From an uncultured Bacteroidales bacterium (lineage in GTDB: Bacteria > Bacteroidota > Bacteroidia > Bacteroidales > P3): a stretch of 54,712 nucleotides of DNA. The position numbers were made by a program, and so were the translations under genes. The notes below the pieces were generated by a model. That model ran no database searches, was not told the origin of the DNA, and saw only the letters and a list, made by a program, of their open reading frames with translations. Below are positions 8,020-17,076 of the stretch, one piece after another. Every line of letters begins with the position of its first letter. Position 1 is the first letter of the stretch. Where the stretch lies: the NCBI GenBank assembly GCA_900318835.1, contig ONLW01000017.1, positions 1 to 54,712 on the forward strand. The letters are read 5' to 3'.

Positions 8020-9264
8020 TCATTGTCGTTTTTGGTAATGTAAAAAAGCCTTGCCGGTCTCGGTGAGTTCGAGGCGGGTGCCGGTACGGTCGAGGTTGGT
8101 GGACTGCGCCACGCGGTTGTCGCTGCTGATCTGCTTGAGAAAGCCGCTTCCCATCAACCTGTCCATATAGAGTTGTCTCACCTCTGGGAGTTGTTTCTCC
8201 CTCTCCTCTTTGGAACAGGTGATGCCGCTTTCGTCATTGTCGATCTTGAGGGTCTGCAGGTCGAAGCTCTTCACCAGCGTGTCGCCCACGATTTCCCAAT
8301 GACCTGATACGGTGATTTGGGTTGTGATCTTTCCCCTGAAGCAGTAGTGGTTCCATTTCTTGGTCTGGAGGGTGGTGAAAGTGCGGTCTTTGCGGAAGGT
8401 GTATTCGGTATGGTTGTCGTCGCTGGTCAGCACGGCGTCCCAGGTGCCCACGAGGTCGGCCTCCTTAGCACGGCGGATAACCATCAGGCTCTGGTTGCGG
8501 AATTCCTCGAGTTCCTTCTCGGTGATGCCCATCAGAAACTTGTTTTCCTCGTTGACATTGATGTACTGCAGCAGACTGTTGTAGAGGCTCCTCCGCTCGC
8601 TGCTCCAGCCGATGTAGTTTTGCACGCGGGGAGTTTGGAGCAGGCGGCGGCAGGTGGCCAGGATGGCTTCGTCGCTTTTCATGTCGTCCAACTCCATGAT
8701 GAGGCTGTATTCTTCCTCCCCGCTTATCGGTTTCTGGAAAAAGACGCTCTCTTTCCGTTGTCGTTCCATGAGGGAGCGGGCGCTGTAGAAATCCTGCACA
8801 TTGCCGAGGAACTTCTTGTCGCTCAGCGTGCGCCACGAGTCCTGGCTGCTGTTGAAGATGTGCTCGTTGCTGGTCGCCATCTCGAGTTCTCTGGGGAATC
8901 CGAAGTCAGTTACGTAATAGATGAAGGCCAAAATCGAATCGGAGCCAATCTCCTCCAGCCGGTGGCAATTCCGCATCAAATAGTATGAGATGGCGCAACA
9001 TTCATCTTCGTATTTTATGCGGTTTTTGACCACCTCGAGACTCTGGTCGATGTCGCTGATGATGGTCATGGCCAGCAGGCGGCGGGCTTTGTCGGCCTCA
9101 CGCTTCTCGAACCATGCGGCGGTGCCGAAGGTGAGAACGATAGAGATGGTGGTGGCGATGATAGTGAGCAGCAGCTCCTTGACGATGCTGCGGCTCTTGC
9201 CACTGCCTCCCTGATTCGTCGCCGGCTTGGACGACAGCTTAGGCATTCGGAATTCTACGTTCAT
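8020..9264 (-). CDS. Single-pass membrane protein of unknown function
   Basis: I do not recognise a named family with certainty. Residues about 25-50 (VKELLLTIIATTISIVLTFGTAAWFEKREADKARR) form one membrane helix with a short cytoplasmic N-terminus. The region to about residue 260 is helical and probably coiled. Residues from about 285 (LVGTWDAVLTSDDNHTEYTFRKDRTFTT) look like a lipocalin-like beta-sheet domain on the outer side. The C-terminal LDRTGTRLELTETGKAFLHY resembles a winged-helix-like end. It begins 2 bp after the lysS stop, so it is translated from the same mRNA, with the fimbrillin-like gene 39 bp downstream. Confidence 0.6.
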   Translation of the reverse strand: MNVEFRMPKLSSKPATNQGGSGKSRSIVKELLLTIIATTISIVLTFGTAAWFEKREADKARRLLAMTIISDIDQSLEVVKNRIKYEDECCAISYYLMRNCHRLEEIGSDSILAFIYYVTDFGFPRELEMATSNEHIFNSSQDSWRTLSDKKFLGNVQDFYSARSLMERQRKESVFFQKPISGEEEYSLIMELDDMKSDEAILATCRRLLQTPRVQNYIGWSSERRSLYNSLLQYINVNEENKFLMGITEKELEEFRNQSLMVIRRAKEADLVGTWDAVLTSDDNHTEYTFRKDRTFTTLQTKKWNHYCFRGKITTQITVSGHWEIVGDTLVKSFDLQTLKIDNDESGITCSKEEREKQLPEVRQLYMDRLMGSGFLKQISSDNRVAQSTNLDRTGTRLELTETGKAFLHYQKRQ

Positions 9265-9266
9265 CT

Positions 9267-10988
9267 TTAGTTAAACCAAGCATCAAACTGTTCCCTCTTG
9301 AGGGCGGGGATGTCGAGCTTCATCTTCTTGCGGAGGCCACCGAGGTCGTTGAAGAGCTTGTTGGGATTGACGGTCTTCAGATCCTCGTAGGTCTTGACAC
9401 CCGCTTTTTGCAGTACAGGCACCCATGCCTCGTCGACGCCGTGGGCCGTGAGGTCAGCACCTTCGTCCTCGGTCGACTTCTCGTGTACCTCGGGCTTCAT
9501 CTGCGGGAAGAGCAGCACATCCTGAATACTCTGGGCGCCAGTCATCATCATCACCAGTCGGTCGATACCGATGCCCATGCCGGAGGTCGGAGGCATGCCG
9601 TATTCGAGGGCACGGACGAAGTCCATGTCAATGAACATGGCCTCGTCATCACCTTTCTCACTGAGTCTCAACTGCTCCTGGAAGCGACCGAGCTGGTCGA
9701 TGGGGTCGTTGAGTTCAGAGTAGGCATTGGCCAGCTCCTTGCCGCAGACGAAGAGCTCGAAACGCTCGGTGAGCTCAGGATTATCACGGTGACGCTTGCA
9801 GAGGGGCGACATCTCGATGGGGTAGTCGGTGACGAAGGTGGGCTGGATGAGCTTGCCTTCGCACTTCTCTCCGAAAATGGCATCGATAAGTTTGCCCTTG
9901 CCCATGGTGGCATCGGTCTCCACGCCAAGCTGTTTGCAAGCCTCGCGCAGCTGATCTTCGTCCATGCCGCTCACGTCGACACCGGTCTCCTCTTTGATGA
10001 GTTCCACCATGGGTGCTTTGCGGAAGGGAGCCTTGAAACTGATGTCGTTACCCCATACCTTCACCTCAGTGGTGCCGTGCAGACGCATGGCAATGCGCTC
10101 AAGCATGGTCTCCACGAAGCGCATCATCCAGTTGTAGTCCTTATAGGCCACGTAAATCTCCATGCAGGTGAACTCGGGGTTATGAGTGCGGTCCATGCCC
10201 TCGTTACGGAAGTTGCGGCTGAACTCATACACACCCTTGAAGCCGCCCACGATGAGACGCTTGAGGTACAGCTCGTTGGCAATACGGAGGTAGAGGTCGA
10301 TATCCAAAGCATTGTGATGCGTAATGAAAGGACGCGCGGCAGCGCCGCCAGGGATGCTCTGCAGTACGGGGGTATCCACTTCGAGGTATCCCTGCTCGTT
10401 GAAATACTGACGCATCTCATTGACAATCAACGCACGCTGCACAAAAGTCTCGCGCACCTGCGGGTTGACGATAAGATCCACATAGCGCTGGCGGTAGCGC
10501 AATTCGGGGTCGCTGAATGCGTCGTACACCACGCCATCCTTCTCCTTGACGATGGGCAGGGGGCGCAGGCTCTTGCTGAGAACCGTGAGACTCTTCACAT
10601 GGATACTGGTCTCACCCATCTGGGTGACAAACACATAACCCGTCACACCAATGATGTCGCCAATGTCGAGCAGACGTTTGAAAACGGTATTATAAAGGGT
10701 CTTATCTTCCTCGGGGCATATCTCGTCACGCTTGATATACAATTGGATACGGCCCGTATGGTCCTGCAGTTCGACAAACGAGGCGGCACCCATGATGCGG
10801 CGGCTCATGATGCGGCCGGCAATGGAGATGTCCTGAAACAGCGTGTTGTCCTTGGGGAAACGCTCCAGGATGTCAGCGGCTTCTGCATCCACCTTGTAGA
10901 GGGCGGCGGGATAGGGATTGATTCCAAGCTTCTTGAGCTCAGCCAGTGAATTTCTGCGAATTTGTTCTTGCTCAGACAGTTCTGCCAT
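9267..10988 (-). CDS. lysS: Lysyl-tRNA synthetase, class II
   Basis: The enzyme charges tRNA-Lys with lysine in the cytoplasm. It has 573 residues. An OB-fold anticodon domain occupies about residues 55-140 ([31 protein letters not shown]). The class II core follows: motif 1 near [23 protein letters not shown], motif 2 [20 protein letters not shown] and motif 3 [14 protein letters not shown]. It is about 70 residues longer than the E. coli enzyme because of a C-terminal tail with a helix-hairpin-like segment ([34 protein letters not shown]), a form I associate with Bacteroidetes. It heads a minus-strand operon that ends with ung and has its own promoter at 11053-11023. Confidence 0.96.
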   Translation of the reverse strand: MAELSEQEQIRRNSLAELKKLGINPYPAALYKVDAEAADILERFPKDNTLFQDISIAGRIMSRRIMGAASFVELQDHTGRIQLYIKRDEICPEEDKTLYNTVFKRLLDIGDIIGVTGYVFVTQMGETSIHVKSLTVLSKSLRPLPIVKEKDGVVYDAFSDPELRYRQRYVDLIVNPQVRETFVQRALIVNEMRQYFNEQGYLEVDTPVLQSIPGGAAARPFITHHNALDIDLYLRIANELYLKRLIVGGFKGVYEFSRNFRNEGMDRTHNPEFTCMEIYVAYKDYNWMMRFVETMLERIAMRLHGTTEVKVWGNDISFKAPFRKAPMVELIKEETGVDVSGMDEDQLREACKQLGVETDATMGKGKLIDAIFGEKCEGKLIQPTFVTDYPIEMSPLCKRHRDNPELTERFELFVCGKELANAYSELNDPIDQLGRFQEQLRLSEKGDDEAMFIDMDFVRALEYGMPPTSGMGIGIDRLVMMMTGAQSIQDVLLFPQMKPEVHEKSTEDEGADLTAHGVDEAWVPVLQKAGVKTYEDLKTVNPNKLFNDLGGLRKKMKLDIPALKREQFDAWFN

Positions 10989-11022
10989 AATATCTGTTAT
11001 TTATTGTTTCTAAAATAAAATG

Positions 11023-11053
11023 CAAAGTTACAAAAGTTGAGCGATATGACAAA
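11023..11053 (-). promoter_or_regulatory. Promoter of the lysS operon
   Basis: On the minus strand TTTG (11053-11050), 19 bp and TAACTTTG (11030-11023) match the Bacteroidetes promoter consensus. The lysS start is 35 bp downstream. Confidence 0.75.
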
Positions 11054-11120
11054 AATTTTTTTAAATGATGTTAAAAAAAGACCCAGAAAACGTTATAAAA
11101 CCCCATTCGGGCCAGAAAGC

Positions 11121-11219
11121 CACAACCAACTATAAACCAGCTACAAACGCCTTACCAACTCCTAACCAATTCCTACCATGGTAGGAGTTGATAGGGGGTT
11201 GATAGGGGGATGGTAGGTA
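11121..11219. repeat. 11-bp-period palindromic array, site A
   Basis: There are nine consecutive 11-bp units without slippage. The left arm has units such as ACCAACTCCTA and ACCAATTCCTA; the right arm has GTTGATAGGGG (twice) and GATGGTAGGTA. The arms meet in a perfect 16-bp palindrome TCCTACCATGGTAGGA (11171-11186). The array begins 8 bp past the NlpC/P60 stop codon on the minus strand. Confidence 0.9.
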
Positions 11220-11227
11220 AAAAATAC

Positions 11228-11788
11228 CTATTTCACCCTTCGGATGGAATAAAGGCGATGGGTGTATTTCTCGCCGTCAAAGATTCCTGTGGAGTCAAGC
11301 TTGTCAATCCGTACGAAACCAGATGAATGAACAATACGTCCGTCACCCATGCAGATACCCACATGGATAACGCGTCCCTCGGAGTTCTGGAAGAAAGCGA
11401 GGTCGTCGCGCTGCACGTCACACAGGCAGACCTCGTCGCCGCAGGTTACCTGCTGTGAGGCGTCGCGCGGAAGCCATATACTGTTGGCTTTGAAGCATAT
11501 CTGAGTGAGACCGGAACAGTCGATACCGCCCTTCGAGCGGCCACCCCAGAGATAGGGGGTTGCAAGGAAACAGCGCTCAGCCAAGTCGGCAGCGTTTTCG
11601 AATGGCACATACTGTTTATTGTCGACCCAACCCTCGTAACCATCATACTCGCATTTCACCAGCGACCATTTCTCCTGTCGATCAAGCACTTCCACCGTGT
11701 CACCGAGCACCAGTTGGTTCACCATCTCGGCTCTATCCGTGGCCTCCTTCCGCATCGGCACTGCCGACAAAAAACAATACCCTTTCAT
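11228..11788 (-). CDS. NlpC/P60 cysteine peptidase with SH3 domain
   Basis: This is a predicted peptidoglycan endopeptidase of the NlpC/P60 family, which cleaves gamma-D-Glu-diamino-acid links in cell-wall peptides. It has 186 residues. An SH3-like domain occupies about 1-62 (EMVNQLVLGDTVEVLDRQEKWSLVKCEYDGYEGWVDNKQYV). The catalytic domain follows: TPYLWGGRSKGGIDCSGL holds the catalytic Cys in DCSG (about residue 91), and RVIHVGICMGDGRIVHSSG supplies the His. No signal peptide is visible, so it may act on imported muropeptides in the cytoplasm, as YkfC-type enzymes do. It follows the DUF4294 gene by 32 bp. A palindromic array rather than a standard terminator lies directly after its stop. Confidence 0.9.
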   Translation of the reverse strand: MKGYCFLSAVPMRKEATDRAEMVNQLVLGDTVEVLDRQEKWSLVKCEYDGYEGWVDNKQYVPFENAADLAERCFLATPYLWGGRSKGGIDCSGLTQICFKANSIWLPRDASQQVTCGDEVCLCDVQRDDLAFFQNSEGRVIHVGICMGDGRIVHSSGFVRIDKLDSTGIFDGEKYTHRLYSIRRVK

Positions 11789-11820
11789 TTCTCAAATACT
11801 ATCTATTAACTCTTAACCAG

Positions 11821-12576
11821 CTATAGCTGTCCCCGTTCTATTGACTTGATAATCCGTTCCATGAGCTCATCTTTCTTGTCGTGCTCAGGGTCATATTTGG
11901 TCTTGAGGTTGTAGCCAAACAAGCGCGCCAGCGCCTGATACAGACCTGCCCGGAACGACCCCCTCAGGTCACCCACCAGAGCGTAGGCCGTGCGGCTCGT
12001 CTCGCGGTCTATCAGCTTGATTAACACCAGTCCCTGCGAGAAAGTATACTTCGAAAGCTGGTCCTTGTAGTCGTCCTTCAGCTTCTGCTCGGCACGCTTG
12101 ATAGCAGCCTTACGTTCTTTCTTGGGGAGGTTCGAAATCTCCACTTCCAAGGCATCGAGCCTCCGCTTGGCCTCGCGGGCATAGGGGAGCATCATGCGCA
12201 CATTGCGGATGAGCTTGGCGTTCTTCTTTATCTCCTTGGCCGTCAGAAGCATGCCCGACGCATAGACATTCACCTCGCGCAAGTAGACCAGCGGGATGGT
12301 GTCACCGTCGAGGATGGTAGCGAAAGAATAGTGCTCCGAGGCAGCGCGTTTCAATTCCACCTTCGATGTCAGCTGGCGTCGGTTTAACTTGGTAGTCAGC
12401 GTAGAACGCAACTTTGTGGAATCACCACCCACAGGTCTTATTTTCCGCAAATCCAGCTGTCCCAACTTCAGATCCTTGACGGGAACTTTCGTCTCCTCCT
12501 GAGCCCAAGCCCCCGTTGTCAACAATCCTAACAGCAACAGCACTATATATTGACGGACGTTCATTTTCATAACCAT
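11821..12576 (-). CDS. DUF4294 family exported protein
   Basis: This is a Bacteroidetes-restricted family of unknown function. The N-terminus (MNVRQYIVLLLLGLLTTGAWAQEE) is a cleavable signal peptide, so it is periplasmic or envelope-associated. The core, about residues 85-235, has the family hallmarks: GDTIPLVYLREVNVYA, LIRNVRMMLPYAREAKRRLDALE, then KLIDRETSRTAYALVGDLRGSFRAGLYQALARLFGYNLKTKYDPE. It is predicted to be strongly helical and basic. Three in-frame ATGs lie within five codons (12576, 12570, 12564), so the exact start is open. It is the first gene of a two-gene operon with NlpC/P60, which hints at a cell-wall role, but that is inference. It is divergent from the ABC transporter operon. 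Confidence 0.82.
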   Translation of the reverse strand: MVMKMNVRQYIVLLLLGLLTTGAWAQEETKVPVKDLKLGQLDLRKIRPVGGDSTKLRSTLTTKLNRRQLTSKVELKRAASEHYSFATILDGDTIPLVYLREVNVYASGMLLTAKEIKKNAKLIRNVRMMLPYAREAKRRLDALEVEISNLPKKERKAAIKRAEQKLKDDYKDQLSKYTFSQGLVLIKLIDRETSRTAYALVGDLRGSFRAGLYQALARLFGYNLKTKYDPEHDKKDELMERIIKSIERGQL

Positions 12577-12632
12577 TGGTATCCAAATAACTCAAATTAT
12601 TGCATTTTATTATTCCGCCTCTTTGAAAAAAA

Positions 12633-12664
12633 TTTTGCTACCTCGAAAAAAAAAAGTATTTTTG
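12633..12664 (+). promoter_or_regulatory. Promoter of the ABC transporter operon
   Basis: TTTTG (12633-12637), 19 bp and TATTTTTG (12657-12664) match the Bacteroidetes promoter form. The ATPase gene starts 32 bp downstream. Confidence 0.75.
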
Positions 12665-12696
12665 CATCCCGAAAAAAATAAACACATTCATACATC

Positions 12697-13473
12697 ATGG
12701 AAGAGATTCTGCGCGTGGAAGAGCTGTGCAAGACCTTCACGCTCTCGCGCAAACAACAAAAAATTGAGCGTACCACCGCCAAACGCAAGACGGCGGTGGA
12801 CCACCTGAGTTTCAACGCCTACCGTGGCGAGATCTTCGGTTTGTTGGGTCCCAACGGTGCCGGCAAAACCACCACCCTGCGCATGCTGTCGACCCTCATC
12901 CGTCCCGACGAGGGCGACGCCATCCTCGACGGCTGCAGCGTGGTGAACGAGCCCGAAAATGTGCGCGCCAAGATTGGTTTCCTCACCTCTGAGCTCAAGC
13001 TCGAAGACTTCTTCACGCCCAACTACCTCTTCGACTTCTTCAGCCGCCTCCACGGCGTAAACGAAGGCACAATGATGGAACGCAAGGAGCACATGTTCAA
13101 GCGTTTCGGCATCGACAAATTCGCCGAAGTGAAAGTCGCCAACCTCTCCACCGGCATGAAGCAGAAGCTCTCGTTGGTCATCTCGCTGGTGCACGACCCC
13201 GAAATCATCATCTTCGACGAGCCCACCAACGGCCTCGACGTACTCACGGCCCGCACCGTCACCGACTACCTGCAGGAACTGCGTGCCGAGGGCAAAACCA
13301 TTATCCTCAGCACCCACATCTTCAGCCTTGTGGAGCGTCTCTGCGACCGTGTGGGCATCATCATCGACGGCCGCATGATTACCTGCGGCAGCCTCGAAGA
13401 AGTCTGCAACGGAATGACCCTCGAAGACCGCTTCTTCGAGATTTATAAAGAACAGAAAGGAGGTGAGGAATGA
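12697..13473 (+). CDS. ABC transporter ATP-binding protein (NatA-like)
   Basis: This is the cytoplasmic ATPase of an exporter. It has 258 residues, standard for the family. Walker A GPNGAGKTT lies near residues 51-59, the signature LSTGMKQKLS near 150, and Walker B IIIFDEPTNGLD near 167-178, followed by the H-loop STHIF. It belongs to the drug/Na+-type exporters (CcmA/NatA group). It overlaps the permease gene by 4 bp (ATGA), showing translational coupling, and is the first gene of a three-gene operon with a secreted hydrolase. The substrate is unknown. Confidence 0.92.
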   Translation: MEEILRVEELCKTFTLSRKQQKIERTTAKRKTAVDHLSFNAYRGEIFGLLGPNGAGKTTTLRMLSTLIRPDEGDAILDGCSVVNEPENVRAKIGFLTSELKLEDFFTPNYLFDFFSRLHGVNEGTMMERKEHMFKRFGIDKFAEVKVANLSTGMKQKLSLVISLVHDPEIIIFDEPTNGLDVLTARTVTDYLQELRAEGKTIILSTHIFSLVERLCDRVGIIIDGRMITCGSLEEVCNGMTLEDRFFEIYKEQKGGEE

Positions 13474-14678
13474 AAAGTAACGCTTTGACCATCATCAAGA
13501 AAGAGTTCGCCCGCTTCTTTGGCGACCGCCAGCTGATCTTCACCGCCCTCATCATGCCAGGATTGCTCATCTACCTCATCTACAGTTTCATGGGAACAGG
13601 TATTGAGAGCATGATACAGGAGGGAGCGAACGACAACGTCACCCTCCGCGTAGAGAATATGCCCGAGAGCATCGCCCCGATGTTCGACGGTGCTGACAGT
13701 CTCAACATCAACGTTCTCCCCTCCCCCTTCATCCAGAAAGACATCGACCTCCTGGAAGACAAGAACCTCAACACCGTACTCATGCGCTTCCCCGCTGGCT
13801 TCGATACCCTGCTAGCTACTTATGACCCCCAGAGCGGAGAACCGGCACCCAATATCGAAATCTACTACAACTCGACCAACAACGCCACCCAGCGTGTCTA
13901 CACCATGCTCACCTCCATGCTTACCGCTTTCGAGGAGAGCATCTGCAACCGATTCGACATTAACCGTGTGGACGAACTGAATGAGGAGGAGACCTCCTTC
14001 GACCAGGCCACCGACGATAACATCGGTGCCATGATCTGGAGCAAGATTCTGCCTATGCTCATCCTCATGATGCTCTTCAGCGGTGTGATGGCCATTGCCC
14101 CAAGCGCCATTGCGGGCGAAAAGGAACGTGGCACCATCGCCACCCTCCTCGTCACTCCCATGCGACGCAACGAGCTGGCCCTCGGCAAGATCATCTCCCT
14201 CAGCGGTATAGCACTCCTCAGCGGTATCTCCAGCTTCATAGGTATAGCCCTCTCGCTGCCCAAGATGATACAGGGTGACGTCGACACCTCGGCACTCGGA
14301 TTCCACTACACCACAGGCGACTACTTCGTGCTGCTGCTCACCATCCTCGCCGCCGTGCTCATCATGGCCTCTGCCGTCAGTCTCCTCTCGGCACTGGCCA
14401 AAGACGTCAAGAATGCCGGCACCATGGTGCTGCCGCTGATGCTCGTGGTGATGCTCTGCGGCCTGCTGCCCATGTTCCAGAACGGTGCCAGCGAGAGCAT
14501 TTTGATCTACCTCATTCCCTTCTACAACAGCATCGAGGTGATGACTGCTGTCTTTGCCCACGAGGTAATGTGGCAGCCCGTATTCGTTACGCTTGGCGCC
14601 AACATCATATACACCGGCATCGCCGTCTGGGGCCTTACCCGCATGTTCAACAGCGAGAAGATCATGTTCTCGAAATGA
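13470..14678 (+). CDS. ABC transporter permease (NatB/ABC-2 type)
   Basis: This is the membrane half of the exporter, with 402 residues and the ABC-2 architecture. One N-terminal helix (LIFTALIMPGLLIYLIYSFMG) is followed by a large extracytoplasmic domain of about 150 residues, and then five helices in the C-terminal half. The signature AIAPSAIAGEKERGTIATLLVTPMRRNELALGKI (about residues 207-240) is typical of NatB/YhaP-like permeases. It overlaps the ATPase and the downstream hydrolase by 4 bp each, so all three are made together. Sodium export is the role of the founding member; here the cargo is not determinable. Confidence 0.9.
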   Translation: MKSNALTIIKKEFARFFGDRQLIFTALIMPGLLIYLIYSFMGTGIESMIQEGANDNVTLRVENMPESIAPMFDGADSLNINVLPSPFIQKDIDLLEDKNLNTVLMRFPAGFDTLLATYDPQSGEPAPNIEIYYNSTNNATQRVYTMLTSMLTAFEESICNRFDINRVDELNEEETSFDQATDDNIGAMIWSKILPMLILMMLFSGVMAIAPSAIAGEKERGTIATLLVTPMRRNELALGKIISLSGIALLSGISSFIGIALSLPKMIQGDVDTSALGFHYTTGDYFVLLLTILAAVLIMASAVSLLSALAKDVKNAGTMVLPLMLVVMLCGLLPMFQNGASESILIYLIPFYNSIEVMTAVFAHEVMWQPVFVTLGANIIYTGIAVWGLTRMFNSEKIMFSK

Positions 14679-16021
14679 AAAAGGTAATCATATTAATATT
14701 GTTGAGCGTGGGCCTGACGGCCCACGCTCAGTATTGGTGGACAGGCTGGAGCCAGCAGACGGGGCTTGTCCTATGTATTCATCAGACCGATAGCAGCTAT
14801 GAGCTCTATAGTCCCCTACAAACCTCCGATCCCATCCCCGTCAGCAAATGGTCGCTTCAGGGAGACACCTTGCGTCTTGAGTGCGCTTCCATCGGATTCA
14901 AAACCACTCTTATAAAGCAAGATAGCATTTGGTCAGGCACGTGGCGACAAGGCATCATGAAAGAATCTATCACCTTCCATCCCTCCGATACCCTCTACCA
15001 ACTCCGTCGTCCACAAACCCCTCTCCCACCCTACCGATTCAATGAGGAAACCGTCACCACCGACTACACTGATTCCCAAGGCAATGCCATCCACCTCGAA
15101 GGTACTTTGAGTGTGCCGTACGGTTCGACCCTGCGGTATCCCTGCTTAATGCTGGTGAGCGGCAGCGGCCAGCAGAACCGCGACGAGGAGATCCTCTTCC
15201 ATAAGCCCTTTCTGGTTCTCGCCGACTATCTGGCCTCTCGCGGCATCGCCGTCCTCCGCTACGACGACCGCGGCATGGGCGCCAGCACAGGCCCTCTCGA
15301 CAGTGCTGACACCCGTCTCTTCGCCGAAGACGCCGAAGCCATGTTCAACGCATTGAAAGCCAACTCCCACATAGACCTCAACCGCCTCGGTATCGGTGGC
15401 CACAGCGAGGGTGGCGCTATCGCCCCCATGGTGGCCACAAGAAACAAAGACGTCAAGTTCATCGTTATGCTCGCCGGACAGGGCTGCACAGGCCTCGAAG
15501 TCCTTGTGCAACAGAACGAAGCGCTCTTCCGAGCCAAAGGGGTGAGCGACAGCCTCGTATCTATCCGCACACGCTGCATGCGCGACCTCTTCGGTCTGCC
15601 ACAAGAGAGCTCCGTAAAAGATTATCAAGTTGTTATCCTCCGCCAGACTTCCGGCCTCACCAAGGAGCAAATCGACAGCATCGACCTCCGCAAAGGCACC
15701 GCCTACACCCTCAAGCAGCAACTCGACAGCCGCTGGATGCGCACCTTCCTCTCCCTCGACCCAGCCGACTATCTCCCTAAGGTCCAGTGCCCTATCCTCG
15801 CCCTTCAAGGCTCAAAGGACTGCCAGGTGGTAGCCCTTCCCAACATTGCCAGAATCGCTGAGCTTTCAAGAAAAAACATTCATTATCGAATATTTACAGG
15901 ATTAAATCACCTATTCCAGCACTGTGCCACCGGTTCCCCCGACGAGTACGTTCAAATCGAGGAGACGTTTGCCCCTGAAGCCATGAAAGCCATTGCTGAC
16001 TGGATTCTGTCCCTTCCTTAG
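14675..16021 (+). CDS. Secreted alpha/beta hydrolase
   Basis: This is a predicted periplasmic esterase or peptidase-like enzyme. It begins with a signal peptide (MKKVIILILLSVGLTAHAQ). Residues about 20-115 form a beta-rich N-terminal domain, and the hydrolase fold starts at LEGTLSVPYGSTLRYPCLMLVSGSGQQNRDEE. The nucleophile elbow is GIGGHSEGGAIAP (Ser near residue 245), with the acid in ALQGSKDCQVV and the His in TGLNHLFQ. I chose the ATG at 14675, which overlaps the permease stop (ATGA), over a start 105 bp upstream because the signal peptide begins here. Coupling to the exporter suggests a shared substrate, perhaps a toxic ester, but that is inference. A palindromic array begins on the base after the stop codon. 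Confidence 0.88.
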   Translation: MKKVIILILLSVGLTAHAQYWWTGWSQQTGLVLCIHQTDSSYELYSPLQTSDPIPVSKWSLQGDTLRLECASIGFKTTLIKQDSIWSGTWRQGIMKESITFHPSDTLYQLRRPQTPLPPYRFNEETVTTDYTDSQGNAIHLEGTLSVPYGSTLRYPCLMLVSGSGQQNRDEEILFHKPFLVLADYLASRGIAVLRYDDRGMGASTGPLDSADTRLFAEDAEAMFNALKANSHIDLNRLGIGGHSEGGAIAPMVATRNKDVKFIVMLAGQGCTGLEVLVQQNEALFRAKGVSDSLVSIRTRCMRDLFGLPQESSVKDYQVVILRQTSGLTKEQIDSIDLRKGTAYTLKQQLDSRWMRTFLSLDPADYLPKVQCPILALQGSKDCQVVALPNIARIAELSRKNIHYRIFTGLNHLFQHCATGSPDEYVQIEETFAPEAMKAIADWILSLP

Positions 16022-16109
16022 CCCCATCCCCCACCCTACCATCTCCTACCATAGTAAGTCATGGGTAGGGGTTGGGTAGGAGATGGTAAAGAGTTGGGTA
16101 AGACTTGAT
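16022..16109. repeat. 11-bp-period palindromic array, site B
   Basis: There are eight 11-bp units. The left arm has ACCCTACCATC and TCCTACCATAG; the right arm has TAGGGGTTGGG, TAGGAGATGGT, AAAGAGTTGGG and TAAGACTTGAT. It begins directly after the hydrolase stop codon. Confidence 0.88.
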
Positions 16110-16147
16110 ACAAAGAAGACGCTTATTATCAGTCGCTTATAAAACGC

Positions 16148-16184
16148 AAAAAGCGCCCCTTTTTCTAGGAGCGCCCAATTTTTT
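16148..16184. terminator. Probable bidirectional terminator
   Basis: GCGCCCCT (16153-16160) and AGGAGCGC (16167-16174) form a stem with one mismatch around a 6-nt loop. Six T follow on the plus strand (16179-16184) and five on the minus strand (16152-16148). It lies between two convergent genes. Confidence 0.55.
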
Positions 16185-16213
16185 CATCAATTTTACATCT
16201 ACATAATTTCCAA

Positions 16214-16987
16214 TCAGTTATCCTCCACAGCACCTTTAATCTGAACCTTTGTAATCCCTTCGTCGATGATGGGTTGGACGAGGGCTTTCATCTCCTGCGG
16301 GGAGAATTTTTCGAGGCCCTGCATGGGGGTGGCTCGGTCGATGGTGTAGACCATCCATTCACGTGGTTTCAAGAGCCTTACGATGTCCATCATAGGGAGA
16401 ATCACCTCGGGACATGCAGAATCAAAACCATTCCCCCGCAGCATGCATGTCTGAAGGACGAAGTTGCCCTCAAACTGCTTGAGGGCCTCGATGACACGAT
16501 GGATATCATATCCCGGAGCGGGCATATTGATCTTCTCCACCAGCTCATTGGTGGGGGCATCGATTTTCATGATGGGATTGTCGACCCTACGCAACGCATT
16601 GAAAATCTCTGGGATATGGACACGTGTGGCGTTACTCAGGACACTTACTTTGGCATGGGGGTAGTATTGGTTGCGCAACCGTAGCGTGTCGTCAATAATC
16701 TGCGGAAACTCAGGATTCAGCGTCGGCTCGCCGTCACCGCTGAAGGTGATGCTGTCGACGGGAGTATTCTCTTTTGCAAGGCGTTGCAGCATACGCTCCA
16801 AATCACCCCGCACCTTCGCGGCAGTGGGCAGCACGGTATCGTTGCGTCCGTCACGGTTCCATCCGCACTCGCAATAGATGCAGTCGAAATTGCATATCTT
16901 GCCCTTCTCGGGCAGCAGGTTGATACCCAACGAGCTGCCGAGCCTCCGGCTGAATATGGGTCCAAAAACAGTCTCTTCGCGTATCAT
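16214..16987 (-). CDS. Radical SAM protein
   Basis: This is a radical S-adenosylmethionine enzyme of 257 residues, close to the group often annotated as 'Fe-S oxidoreductase' or wyosine/MoaA-like proteins; its reaction is unknown. The cluster motif CNFDCIYC (CxxxCxxC, Cys32/36/39) binds the [4Fe-4S]-SAM centre. SITFSGDGEPTLNPEF near residues 79-94 is the SAM-binding GGE-like motif, followed by KVSVLSNATRV. There are no extra C-terminal cluster cysteines in a SPASM pattern. It appears monocistronic, lying after the tRNA-Val unit on the same strand and separated from it by a terminator. The start fits the conserved N-terminus VFGPIFSRRLGSSLGIN. Confidence 0.88.
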   Translation of the reverse strand: MIREETVFGPIFSRRLGSSLGINLLPEKGKICNFDCIYCECGWNRDGRNDTVLPTAAKVRGDLERMLQRLAKENTPVDSITFSGDGEPTLNPEFPQIIDDTLRLRNQYYPHAKVSVLSNATRVHIPEIFNALRRVDNPIMKIDAPTNELVEKINMPAPGYDIHRVIEALKQFEGNFVLQTCMLRGNGFDSACPEVILPMMDIVRLLKPREWMVYTIDRATPMQGLEKFSPQEMKALVQPIIDEGITKVQIKGAVEDN

Positions 16988-17046
16988 GATAACAATATTT
17001 TTATCTAATTAACGTTATTTACATATGAAAGATTGTATCAATGAAC

Positions 17047-17069
17047 AAAAAAAGCCCCGTCGGCGGGGC
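17047..17069 (-). terminator. Terminator of tRNA-Val(CAC)
   Basis: GCCCCG (17054-17059) pairs with CGGGGC (17064-17069) around a TCGG loop. On the minus strand seven T follow (17053-17047). Confidence 0.85.
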
Positions 17070-17076
17070 AAATCTG

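Noticed and set aside
9408-10949. 513-codon frame opposite lysS
   Set aside because: Shadow of lysS; composition bias only.
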